NCBI GenBank assembly: GCA_034675505.1
Contig: JAUCDD010000025.1
Location: 620,001 to 684,000 of the forward strand
Source of the DNA: Melaminivora sp034675505
GTDB lineage: Bacteria > Pseudomonadota > Gammaproteobacteria > Burkholderiales > Burkholderiaceae_C
DNA: 64,000 bases
Reading direction: 5' to 3'
The translations under genes were made by a program, and so were the position numbers. The notes beneath the pieces were generated by a model. The model ran no database searches, was not told the DNA's origin, and saw only the letters and a program-made list of their open reading frames with translations. Within the stretch, counting starts at the first letter, position 1. The number at the start of each line of letters is the position of its first letter. Below, in pieces: positions 19,735-27,704 of the stretch.

Positions 19735-20589
19735 ATGCCATCCCTGTTCCGTCTCCTTGCGGCGCTGCCCCTGCCCCTGTTGCACGCGCTGGGCGCAGCC
19801 CTGGGCTGGCTGGCATTCCTGGCCTCGCCCACCTACCGGCGCCGCTTCCTGGCCAATGCGGCGCAGGCCGGCTACAGCTTCTGCCAGGTGCGCGCGGCCG
19901 TGGCGCATGCCGGGCGCATGGTGGCCGAGGCGCCGCGCCTGTGGCTGCGCCCGCAGCTGCCGCGCTGCGAGGTGCTGGGCGCCGAGTGCGTCGAGCAGGC
20001 CTGGGGCCAGGGGCGCGGCATCGTGTTCCTCACGCCGCACATTGGCTGCTTCGAGATGTCCATCCAGGAGGGCGCGCGCCGCTGGTCTGGCGCGCACGGG
20101 CCGTTCACCATCCTGTACCGGCCGGCGCGCCAGCCCTGGCTGGCGCAGTTCATGCGCACGGCGCGCAGCCGGGGCGGCATCGCCGCCGTGCCCACCACGC
20201 TCAACGGCGTGCGCCAGATGCTCAAGGCGCTGCGCAGCGGCCAGGCCGTGGGCCTGCTGCCCGACCAGGTGCCGCCGCAGGGCCTGGGCCTGTGGTCGCC
20301 GTTCTTCGGCCGCCAGGCCTACACCATGACGCTGGCCGCGCGCCTGGTGCAGCAGACCGGGGCGGCCGTGGTGCTGGCGCGCTGCGAGCGCCTGGCCTGG
20401 GGACGCGGCTACCGGCTGCACCTGCAGCGCCTGCAGGAGCCGCTGGCCAGCGAGCTGGAGCCGGCGGTGCGCCAGATCAATGCCGCGATGGAGGAGTTGA
20501 TCCGCCACAGCCCGCAGCAATACCTGTGGGGCTACGCGCGCTACAAGCAGCCGCGCGGCACGCCGCCCGCACCAGGAGCCGCAGCGTGA
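19735..20589 (+). CDS. Lipid A acyltransferase, LpxL/HtrB family (first)
   Basis: 284 residues. An N-terminal membrane anchor (LLAALPLPLLHALGAALGWLAF) is followed by the acyltransferase motif TPHIGCFEMS (HX4E) and a second motif LLPDQVPPQGLG. It adds a secondary acyl chain to lipid A at the inner membrane. The start at 19735 is chosen because the hydrophobic anchor begins there. It overlaps the next gene by one base, so the two are co-translated. Confidence 0.9.
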   Translation: MPSLFRLLAALPLPLLHALGAALGWLAFLASPTYRRRFLANAAQAGYSFCQVRAAVAHAGRMVAEAPRLWLRPQLPRCEVLGAECVEQAWGQGRGIVFLTPHIGCFEMSIQEGARRWSGAHGPFTILYRPARQPWLAQFMRTARSRGGIAAVPTTLNGVRQMLKALRSGQAVGLLPDQVPPQGLGLWSPFFGRQAYTMTLAARLVQQTGAAVVLARCERLAWGRGYRLHLQRLQEPLASELEPAVRQINAAMEELIRHSPQQYLWGYARYKQPRGTPPAPGAAA

Positions 20590-21455
20590 TGGCGCGCCTG
20601 GGCATCGCCCTGTTGAACCTGCTGGGGCGGCTGCCGCTGCCGCTGCTGCGCGCGCTGGGCGCGCTCATCGGCCGGGTGCTGTTCGTGCTGGCACGGCCGC
20701 GCCGGCGGGTGGCGCTGCGCAACCTGGAGCTGTGCTTTCCCGAGATCGATGCGGCGCAGCGCCGCCTCTGGGCGCGCCAGTCCTTCGAGGTGTTTTGCCA
20801 GACCTTCCTGGACCGGGGCTGGCTGTGGTCGGGCTCCGAGGCGCTCGTGCGCAGCCGCGTCAGGCTCAGCGGCGCGCTGCATGAGCTGGAGGGCGACACG
20901 CCGACCATCGTGTTTGCGCCGCACTTCTACGGCATGGACGCGGGCGGCCTGGCGCTGCCCCTGAACACCACGCGCGAGTTCACCTCGATCTTCGCCACCC
21001 ACCCCAATGCGGTGCTGGACGCGTGGTTCATGGCCGGGCGCCAGCGCTTTGGCCGCGTGCGCATGCTCAACCGGGCCGATGGCGTCAAGCCCATCATTTC
21101 CTGCGTCAGGAAGGGCGGTCTGCTGTACCTGCTGCCCGACATGGACTACGGGCCGGGCGACTCGGTGTTCGTGCCTTTCTTTGCGGTGCCGCAGGTGGCC
21201 ACCATCCCGTCGCTGTCGCGCTTTGCGCGCCTGGGCAAGGCCAAGGTGGTGGCGCTGTACAGCCGCATGACGCCGCAGGGCTACGAGGCCGTGCTTACCC
21301 CGGCCTGGGAGCATTTCCCCAGCGACGACGCGGTGGCCGACACGGCGCGCATGAACCGCGAGCTGGAGGCGGCCATCCGCCGCATTCCGGCGCAGTACTA
21401 CTGGGTACACCGGCGCTTCAAGACGCGCCCGCAGGGCCAGGCGCCGCTTTATTGA
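20589..21455 (+). CDS. Lipid A acyltransferase, LpxL/LpxM family (second)
   Basis: 288 residues. It has the same architecture as the preceding gene: hydrophobic start LLNLLGRLPLPLLRALGALIG, acyltransferase motif APHFYGMDAG (HX4D in place of HX4E), then YLLPDMDYGPGDSVFVPFF. It probably adds the other secondary acyl chain. The ATG lies in TGATG with the previous stop. The aspartate form of the motif is shared by many LpxL/M homologues in betaproteobacteria. Confidence 0.9.
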   Translation: MARLGIALLNLLGRLPLPLLRALGALIGRVLFVLARPRRRVALRNLELCFPEIDAAQRRLWARQSFEVFCQTFLDRGWLWSGSEALVRSRVRLSGALHELEGDTPTIVFAPHFYGMDAGGLALPLNTTREFTSIFATHPNAVLDAWFMAGRQRFGRVRMLNRADGVKPIISCVRKGGLLYLLPDMDYGPGDSVFVPFFAVPQVATIPSLSRFARLGKAKVVALYSRMTPQGYEAVLTPAWEHFPSDDAVADTARMNRELEAAIRRIPAQYYWVHRRFKTRPQGQAPLY

Positions 21456-21522
21456 CCGGATTGGGTTCAATCGGGCGGTTGCCGGCGCCGGCAGGCGTCA
21501 TGCAGCTATCAAATAGATAGCT
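21456..21522 (-). repeat. AT-dyad/GCCGGC intergenic repeat, copy 4 of 8
   Basis: Minus-strand order: GAGCTATCTATTTGATAGCT (dyad), GCCTGCCGGCGCCGGC, then a stem-like CCCGATTGAACCCAATCCGG. It lies between convergent genes, and its dyad encodes the last residues (ELSI) and stop of the hydrolase ending at 21509. Confidence 0.7.
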
Positions 21523-22423
21523 CGCCGGCCAGCAGCCCGGCCAGCGCCTGGCGCACCAGCTGCGGCTGCTCGTGCACGATCCAGTGGCTGGCGCCCGGCA
21601 CCGGGCGCACCTGCAGGCGCGGCACCCAGTCGGCCAGGCCATCCAGCAGCGCGGGCAGCAGGGCCGGGTCCTGCAGGCCCCACAGCACCAGGGTCGGCAC
21701 CGGCACCCTGAGCAGTTCCGGGGGCAGCTGCACGGGCCCGGCGCCGGCTGCGGGCGGGCGCAGCGGGCTGGCGCGGTAGTAGTTGCAGGGGCCGGCGAGG
21801 CCGGCGTCCCACAGGGCGTGGTAGTGCTGGCGCAGCGCGGGCGTGAGCCAGCCGGGCGCGCGGCCGTCGGGCTGGGCGAAGAAGCCCTCCAGGCGGCGAA
21901 ATCCGTCCTCGGCCAGCAGCGCCGGGGCGTCCGGGCGGCACAGGAAATGCATGTAGGCGCTGGCGCGCTGCTGCGCCGGGTTGCATTGCAGCTCGCGCAG
22001 GAAGGCGCCCGGGTGCGGTGCGTTCAGGATCATCAGCCGCTGCACCAGCCCGGGGTGCAGCGCAGCCAGGTTCCAGGCCAGCGCGCCGCCCCAGTCGTGC
22101 GCCACCACGGCAGCGGCGCCGCTGCCGTCCGCGCCGGCCTCGGCGGCGATCAGTGCCGCCAGGTCCTGCACCAGTGGCCGGGCGCGGTAGTCGCGCTCAT
22201 CGGCCGGCGCGCTGGAGGGCGCGTAGCCGCGCAGGTAGGGCGCCACGCAGCGCCAGCCGCCGTGGGCGGGGTCGCAGAAATGCTCCAGCAGCGCATCCCA
22301 GACGAAGGCGCCCTCGGGGAAGCCGTGCAGGAACAGCAGCAGCGGCCGCCCCGGCGCGCCGGCCACGCGGCAATGCAGGTCTATGCCCTGGGGCAGCGAG
22401 TGGACGAGCGACTGGATGGCCAT
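21509..22423 (-). CDS. Alpha/beta hydrolase, epoxide hydrolase-like
   Basis: 304 residues. Epoxide hydrolase/haloalkane dehalogenase features: HGFPE oxyanion motif (about residue 34), nucleophile aspartate in VVAHDWGGALAW (about 108), an acid in LWGLQDPALL and a base histidine in GASHWIVHEQP. Aspartate as nucleophile excludes a simple esterase. It is probably cytoplasmic; the substrate is unknown. It follows engB across repeat copy 5. Confidence 0.85.
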   Translation of the reverse strand: MAIQSLVHSLPQGIDLHCRVAGAPGRPLLLFLHGFPEGAFVWDALLEHFCDPAHGGWRCVAPYLRGYAPSSAPADERDYRARPLVQDLAALIAAEAGADGSGAAAVVAHDWGGALAWNLAALHPGLVQRLMILNAPHPGAFLRELQCNPAQQRASAYMHFLCRPDAPALLAEDGFRRLEGFFAQPDGRAPGWLTPALRQHYHALWDAGLAGPCNYYRASPLRPPAAGAGPVQLPPELLRVPVPTLVLWGLQDPALLPALLDGLADWVPRLQVRPVPGASHWIVHEQPQLVRQALAGLLAGELSI

Positions 22424-22443
22424 GGGCAGGGCGCTTTCTGGAA

Positions 22444-22500
22444 TGCTATGTTTTCAGTAGCTGGATGCCAGCCGTCGGCGCCGGCTCAGGCTTGATCGGG
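22444..22500 (+). repeat. AT-dyad/GCCGGC intergenic repeat, copy 5 of 8
   Basis: Plus-strand order: GCTATGTTTTCAGTAGCT (dyad), GCCGTCGGCGCCGGC, then AGGCTTGATCGGGCT. It lies between the engB stop and the following minus-strand hydrolase, and overlaps the last codons of engB. Confidence 0.6.
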
Positions 22501-23202
22501 CTCTGAAGTGGGGCCTGCGGGGTCTGCGGGGGCGTCCGGCGCGCCCTCGGCAGCGGCCGGGTGCGCCCACTGCCACAGCAGCTGCGACACCTCGTCCACG
22601 CCCTGGCGCTTCAGGGCGGAAAACAGCCGCACCTCGCCGCCGCCGGCCTGCAGCCGGGTGATGGACAGCGCCTTGGCCTGCTCGGAGCGGGTGAGCTTGT
22701 CGGCCTTGGTCAGCAGCACCAGGAACTTCAGGCCGTCCGCGACACGCGGGCGCAGTGCGTCGAGCAGGGCTTCGTCCAGCTCGGTCAGGCCCAGGCGCGG
22801 GTCGCACAGCAGCACGATGGCCGTCAGGCTTTCGCGGCTCACCAGGTAGTTCAGCATCACGCGCTGCCAGCGCAACTTGTCCTCGCGCGAGACGGCGGCG
22901 TAGCCGTAGCCGGGCAGGTCGGCGAGCACGGCGTCGGTCTCGCCCTGGCGGCCCAGCGCGAACAGGTTGATGTGCTGGGTGCGGCCGGGCTTCTTGGAGG
23001 CGAACGCCAGCTGGCGCTGCTGCGTCAGGGTGTTGATGCAGGTGGACTTGCCGGCGTTGGAGCGGCCGACGAAGGCGATCTCCGGCACGGCGATGGTGGG
23101 CAGCTGATGCAACTGGGCGGCGGTGGTCAGGAAACGCGCGGTGTGCATCCAGCCCAGGGTGGCCTTGGCATCAGGCACGGGCGTGGCGGAGGGGTTCGTC
23201 AT
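22486..23202 (-). CDS. engB: Ribosome biogenesis GTPase EngB (YsxC/YihA)
   Basis: 238 residues with all G motifs: GRSNAGKST (G1), GRTQHIN (G2), DLPGYG (G3), TKAD (G4) and SALK (G5). It helps assemble the 50S subunit. The frame stays open for about 170 codons upstream, but the ATG at 23202 gives the family N-terminus. It is divergent from the cytochrome c4 gene. A Pro/Ala-rich tail of about 25 residues is added at the C-terminus. Confidence 0.95.
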   Translation of the reverse strand: MTNPSATPVPDAKATLGWMHTARFLTTAAQLHQLPTIAVPEIAFVGRSNAGKSTCINTLTQQRQLAFASKKPGRTQHINLFALGRQGETDAVLADLPGYGYAAVSREDKLRWQRVMLNYLVSRESLTAIVLLCDPRLGLTELDEALLDALRPRVADGLKFLVLLTKADKLTRSEQAKALSITRLQAGGGEVRLFSALKRQGVDEVSQLLWQWAHPAAAEGAPDAPADPAGPTSEPDQA

Positions 23203-23308
23203 CGGGGGCGGGTCAGTCGCAGGCACAAGGGGCAGCACGGGGCTGCGGCGAGGTGCATTGTAGAATCGCGGGGTTTTTGCGCCCTTCACACAAGAATCAG
23301 CCCACGAT

Positions 23309-23959
23309 ATGAAGTTGCTCGCCTCCTTGCTGACGGCTGCCGTGCTTGCAGCCCCCGTCCTTCCGGCCGTCGCTGCGGACGCTGCGGCCCCCGCACCGGC
23401 TGCGGCGAAGGCGCCGGCCAAGCCCGACCTGGCCCAGGGCGAGGCCAAGTACGGCACCGTGTGCGTCGCCTGCCACGCCGCCGACGGCAACTCCACCATT
23501 GCCGCCAACCCCAAGCTGGCGCAGCAGCACCCCGAGTACCTGGTCAAACAGCTGCAGGAGTTCAAGGCCGGCAAGCGCACCAGCGCCGTCATGCAGGGCT
23601 TCGCCTCCATGCTGACCGAGCAGGACATGCGCAACGTCGCCTGGTGGCTGGCCTCCAAGCCCGCCAAGGAAGGCTTTGCCAAGGACAAGGACCTGGTCGC
23701 CCTGGGCGAGCGCATCTACCGCGGCGGCGTGCAGGAGCGCAACATCGCCGCCTGCGCCGGCTGCCACAGCCCCAATGGCGCCGGCATCCCTGCGCAATAC
23801 CCGCGCCTGGCCGGCCAGCACGCCGACTACACCGCCCTGCAGCTCAACGAGTTCCGCGCCGGCAAACGTGGCAACAGCGCGCAGATGATCGACGTGGCGG
23901 CCAAGCTGAACGACCGCGAGATCCGCGCAGTCTCCGACTACATCGCCGGGCTGCGCTGA
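23309..23959 (+). CDS. Diheme cytochrome c4
   Basis: 216 residues: signal peptide (MKLLASLLTAAVLAAPVLPAVAA), two c-type heme sites CVACH (about residue 49) and CAGCH (about 149), and two similar halves, each with an axial methionine candidate (MQGFASML and AQMIDVAAKL). It is a periplasmic electron carrier to terminal oxidases. It is followed by a strong terminator, then the System II maturation genes that would attach its hemes. Confidence 0.93.
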   Translation: MKLLASLLTAAVLAAPVLPAVAADAAAPAPAAAKAPAKPDLAQGEAKYGTVCVACHAADGNSTIAANPKLAQQHPEYLVKQLQEFKAGKRTSAVMQGFASMLTEQDMRNVAWWLASKPAKEGFAKDKDLVALGERIYRGGVQERNIAACAGCHSPNGAGIPAQYPRLAGQHADYTALQLNEFRAGKRGNSAQMIDVAAKLNDREIRAVSDYIAGLR

Positions 23960-24039
23960 GCAGCGCCGGCAATCACGCCAGGCCAATAGGGGTGTCCGCC
24001 TGCGGGCGGGAACCACCGGCCGATAATGCCACCCAAGAC

Positions 24040-24075
24040 GGGCGGGCCATCCCGATTGGATGGCCCGCCCTTTTT
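24040..24075 (+). terminator. Intrinsic terminator after cytochrome c4
   Basis: Perfect 13-bp stem GGGCGGGCCATCC (24040-24052) with GGATGGCCCGCCC (24058-24070), five-base loop, five T. It separates the cytochrome gene from resB. Confidence 0.9.
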
Positions 24076-24129
24076 GCACGTGGGCTTCCCGCAGCCCCCA
24101 CCTGAGTGCCACCAGCGCCTGCCTTCCCC

Positions 24130-26280
24130 ATGACCGACACCTCCACCGCAGCGCCCCCCGCCCCGCGTACGCCGGCGCTGCGCCCGCTGGCCGAGCTGCT
24201 GGCATCGATGCGGTTCGCCATCGCCTTGCTGACGGTGATCTGCATCGCCTCGGTCATCGGCACGGTGTTGAAGCAGCACGAGCCGGTGAACAACTACGTG
24301 AACCAGTTCGGCCCGTTCTGGGCCGATCTGTTCCTGGCGCTCAAGCTGAACGCCGTCTACAGCGCCTGGTGGTTCCTGCTGATCCTGGCGTTCCTGGTCA
24401 TCAGCACCTCGCTGTGCATTGCACGCCACGCACCCAAGTATCTGGCCGACATCCGCAACTACAAGGAAAACATCCGCGAAAGGAGCCTGCAGGCCTTCGG
24501 CATGAAGGCCGCCGGCACGCTGGCCGGCGAGGCGCCGCAGGCCGCCGCCGCGCGCATCGGCCAGCAGCTGCTGCACCGCGGCTGGAAGGTGCGCGTGCAG
24601 GAGCGCCAAACGGACGCCGGCGCCGGCTTCATGGTCGCCGCCAAGGCCGGCGCGGCGCACAAGCTCGGCTACATCGCCGCGCACAGTGCCATCGTGCTGA
24701 TCTGCCTGGGGGGGCTGCTGGACGGCGACTTGATCGTGCGCGCGCAGATGTGGCTGGGCGGCAAGACGCCCTATGCCGGCGGCGGGCTGATCTCGGAAGT
24801 CGCGCCCGAGCACTGGCTGAGCACGCGCAACCCGACGTTCCGCGGCAACCTGTTGGTCTCCGAGGGCGCGCAGTCCAGCACCGCCATCCTGAGCCAGTCC
24901 GACGGCATCTTGCTGCAGGAGCTGCCGTTCTCGGTGGAGCTGAAGAAATTCATCGTCGAGCACTACTCGACCGGCATGCCCAAGCTGTTCGCCAGCGAGG
25001 TCGTCATCCACGACAAGGAGACCGGCGCCGCCACGCCCGCGCGCATCGAGGTCAACCATCCGGCCAGCTACCGCGGCGTGGAGATCTACCAATCCAGCTT
25101 CGACGATGGCGGCTCGCAGGTCCAGCTGCGCGCGCGGCCCCTGGTGCCGGGGGTGGCGCCCTTCGAGGTGCAGGGCGTGATCGGCAGCTCCACGGCGCTG
25201 GCCGGCAAGCTGCCCGGTGCGACGACGCTGGAATTTTCCGCGCTGCGCGTGCTGAATGTGGAAAACATGGGCGACGAGGGCGCCAGGGGCTCGGGCGCGG
25301 ACGTGCGCCGCGTGGACCTGCGCGGCGCCATCGAATCGCGACTGGGTGCGGGCAACAAGACCGTGACGAAGCGCGAGCTGAAGAACATCGGCCCCAGCAT
25401 CAGCTACAAGCTGCGCGATGCCGCCGGCCAGGCGCGCGAGTTCAACAACTACATGCTGCCCGTGGACATGGGCGACGGCCAGCGGCCGGTGTACCTGCTG
25501 GGCGTGCGCGAGACGCCGGCCGATCCGTTCCGCTACCTGCGCGTGCCGATCGACAGCGAGGGCGGCATGGAGGGCTTCCTGCGCCTGCGCCTGGCGCTGG
25601 CCGATCCGCTCGTGCGCGAAGCTGCGGTGCGCCGCTACGCCGCCATCGCGGTGGACGCCGCGCGCCCCGAGCTGGCCGAGCAGCTGGCGCTGTCGGCCAC
25701 GCGCGCGCTGGCCCTGTTCGCCGGCACGCAAACCGACGCCCAGGGGCGCGGCAACGGCGGCCTGCAGGCGGTGTCGCAGTTCATCGAGGCCAACGTGCCC
25801 GAGGCCGAGCGCGAGCGCGCCGGCGAGGTGCTGGTGCGCATCCTGAACGGCGCGCTGTTCGAGCTGGCGCAGCTCACGCGCACCCAGGCGGGCCTGGCGC
25901 CGCTGCCGCTGGACGAGAACACGCGCGCTTTCATGACGCAGGCCGTGCTGTCCTTGAGCGACGCGCAGGCCTACCCGGCGCCGGTGGTGCTGCAGCTGGC
26001 GGATTTCAACCAGGTGCAGGCCAGCGTCTTCCAGGTGGCGCGCGCGCCCGGCAAGAACGTGGTCTATCTGGGCTGCGCCTTGCTGATCCTGGGCGTGTTC
26101 GGCATGCTGTACGTGCGCGACCGGCGCCTGTGGGTCTGGCTCAAGCCCGCCGAGGGCGGCGGCGCGCACGCCACCATGGCCATGTCCAGCAACCGCAAGG
26201 TGCTGGACAACGGGCGCGAATTCGCCCAGCTCACCACTGAAGTCCTTGGCACGCCCGCTGACGGAGGCCCCCCGCGATGA
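24130..26280 (+). CDS. resB: Cytochrome c biogenesis protein ResB (CcsB1-type)
   Basis: 716 residues. It has membrane helices near the N-terminus (MRFAIALLTVICIASVIGTVLKQ; WWFLLILAFLVISTSLCIARH; IVLICLGGLLDG), a long periplasmic domain and a last helix near the C-terminus (VVYLGCALLILGVFGMLY). This is the ResB family layout for System II heme delivery. The ATG at 24130 is preferred over an in-frame codon at 24106. The stop overlaps the ccsB ATG (ATGA), coupling the two subunits. Confidence 0.93.
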   Translation: MTDTSTAAPPAPRTPALRPLAELLASMRFAIALLTVICIASVIGTVLKQHEPVNNYVNQFGPFWADLFLALKLNAVYSAWWFLLILAFLVISTSLCIARHAPKYLADIRNYKENIRERSLQAFGMKAAGTLAGEAPQAAAARIGQQLLHRGWKVRVQERQTDAGAGFMVAAKAGAAHKLGYIAAHSAIVLICLGGLLDGDLIVRAQMWLGGKTPYAGGGLISEVAPEHWLSTRNPTFRGNLLVSEGAQSSTAILSQSDGILLQELPFSVELKKFIVEHYSTGMPKLFASEVVIHDKETGAATPARIEVNHPASYRGVEIYQSSFDDGGSQVQLRARPLVPGVAPFEVQGVIGSSTALAGKLPGATTLEFSALRVLNVENMGDEGARGSGADVRRVDLRGAIESRLGAGNKTVTKRELKNIGPSISYKLRDAAGQAREFNNYMLPVDMGDGQRPVYLLGVRETPADPFRYLRVPIDSEGGMEGFLRLRLALADPLVREAAVRRYAAIAVDAARPELAEQLALSATRALALFAGTQTDAQGRGNGGLQAVSQFIEANVPEAERERAGEVLVRILNGALFELAQLTRTQAGLAPLPLDENTRAFMTQAVLSLSDAQAYPAPVVLQLADFNQVQASVFQVARAPGKNVVYLGCALLILGVFGMLYVRDRRLWVWLKPAEGGGAHATMAMSSNRKVLDNGREFAQLTTEVLGTPADGGPPR

Positions 26281-27623
26281 ACACCGCTACCACCACCACC
26301 CCCACGACCACCTACACGCTGAGCGAGGGCTATTTCGCCCGGCGCAACTGGCTGGACTGGCTGTTTGCCCTGGTGGTGGCGGCCGGCGGCCTGTTCGCGC
26401 TGCAGCGCTACGGCGCGCACATGGACGTGTACGAGAAAGGCATCCTGCTGGCCGCCATCCCCGCGCTGGTCTGGCTGGGCTGGTTCTGGCGGCCGCTTTT
26501 GTGGCTGATGGTGGCGGTGGCGGCGCTGTCGCTCGGCGCCATCGGGCTGTACCAGGGCGACGCGGGCGGCGAGCTGGCGCGCGCCGACCGGGTGTTCTTG
26601 CTCAAGTACTTTTTATCCAGCCAGTCGGCCATCCTGTGGATGAGCATGCTGTTCTTCATGAGCACGGCGTTCTACTGGATCGGCATGTTCGCCGGCGGCG
26701 AGCGCCAGACGCTGATGCGCATCGGCTCGCGCGTGGCCTGGGTGGCCGTGACGCTGGCGCTGGTGGGCACCATGGTGCGCTGGTACGAGAGCTACCAGAT
26801 CGCCCCCGACATCGGCCACATCCCGGTGAGCAACCTGTACGAAGTGTTCGTCATGTTCTGCTGGATGACGGCCACGTTCTACCTCTACTACGAGCGCCAG
26901 TACGGCACGCGCGCCCTGGGCGGCTTCGTGATGCTGGTGGTGAGCGCCGCCGTGGGCTTTTTGCTCTGGTACACGGTGGTGCGCGAGGCGCACGAGATCC
27001 AGCCCCTGGTGCCCGCGCTCAAGAGCTGGTGGATGAAGCTGCACGTGCCGGCCAACTTCATCGGCTACGGCACCTTCGCGCTGGCCGCCATGGTGGCGTT
27101 CGCCTACCTCATCAAGCAGCAGGCCGGCGAGACGCGCTGGTACAAGCTCGCGCCGCTGTGGCTGCTCGGCATCGTGCTGTGCTTCGAGCCGCTGGCCTTC
27201 CGCCAGGAGCTGGCCACCGGCAGCAGCTACTGGATGGTGTACTTCGGCATCTCGGCGCTGATCGTGGGCGGCATCCTTTTCGGCCGCCGGCGCATCGCTG
27301 CGCAGCTGCCGGCCCTCGAGGTGCTGGACGACGTCATGTACAAGTCCATCGCCGTGGGCTTTGCCTTCTTCACCATCGCCACCGTGCTGGGCGCCCTGTG
27401 GGCCGCCGAGGCCTGGGGCGGCTACTGGAGCTGGGACCCCAAGGAGACCTGGGCGCTGATCGTCTGGCTGAACTACGCCGCCTGGCTGCACATGCGCATG
27501 GTCAAGGGCCTGCGCGGCACCCTGTCAGCCTGGTGGGCGCTGGGCGGGCTGGCGGTGACGACGTTTGCCTTCCTGGGCGTGAACATGTTCCTGAGCGGGC
27601 TGCACAGCTACGGGACGCTGTGA
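26277..27623 (+). CDS. ccsB: Cytochrome c biogenesis protein CcsB/ResC (CcsA family)
   Basis: 448 residues with multiple transmembrane segments and the heme-handling WWD-type motif WGGYWSWDPKETWALIVWL near residue 380, plus conserved histidines. With ResB it carries heme across the membrane and attaches it to apocytochromes such as the adjacent cytochrome c4. ATGA overlap with resB. Confidence 0.95.
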   Translation: MNTATTTTPTTTYTLSEGYFARRNWLDWLFALVVAAGGLFALQRYGAHMDVYEKGILLAAIPALVWLGWFWRPLLWLMVAVAALSLGAIGLYQGDAGGELARADRVFLLKYFLSSQSAILWMSMLFFMSTAFYWIGMFAGGERQTLMRIGSRVAWVAVTLALVGTMVRWYESYQIAPDIGHIPVSNLYEVFVMFCWMTATFYLYYERQYGTRALGGFVMLVVSAAVGFLLWYTVVREAHEIQPLVPALKSWWMKLHVPANFIGYGTFALAAMVAFAYLIKQQAGETRWYKLAPLWLLGIVLCFEPLAFRQELATGSSYWMVYFGISALIVGGILFGRRRIAAQLPALEVLDDVMYKSIAVGFAFFTIATVLGALWAAEAWGGYWSWDPKETWALIVWLNYAAWLHMRMVKGLRGTLSAWWALGGLAVTTFAFLGVNMFLSGLHSYGTL

Positions 27624-27704
27624 GTAAGGGCCGCCTGCGCGCGGTACAGCCGGTTGGTTCAACGAAAGCGGGTCCGCATGGGGCATCGAGAGGGAGTGGA
27701 AGAA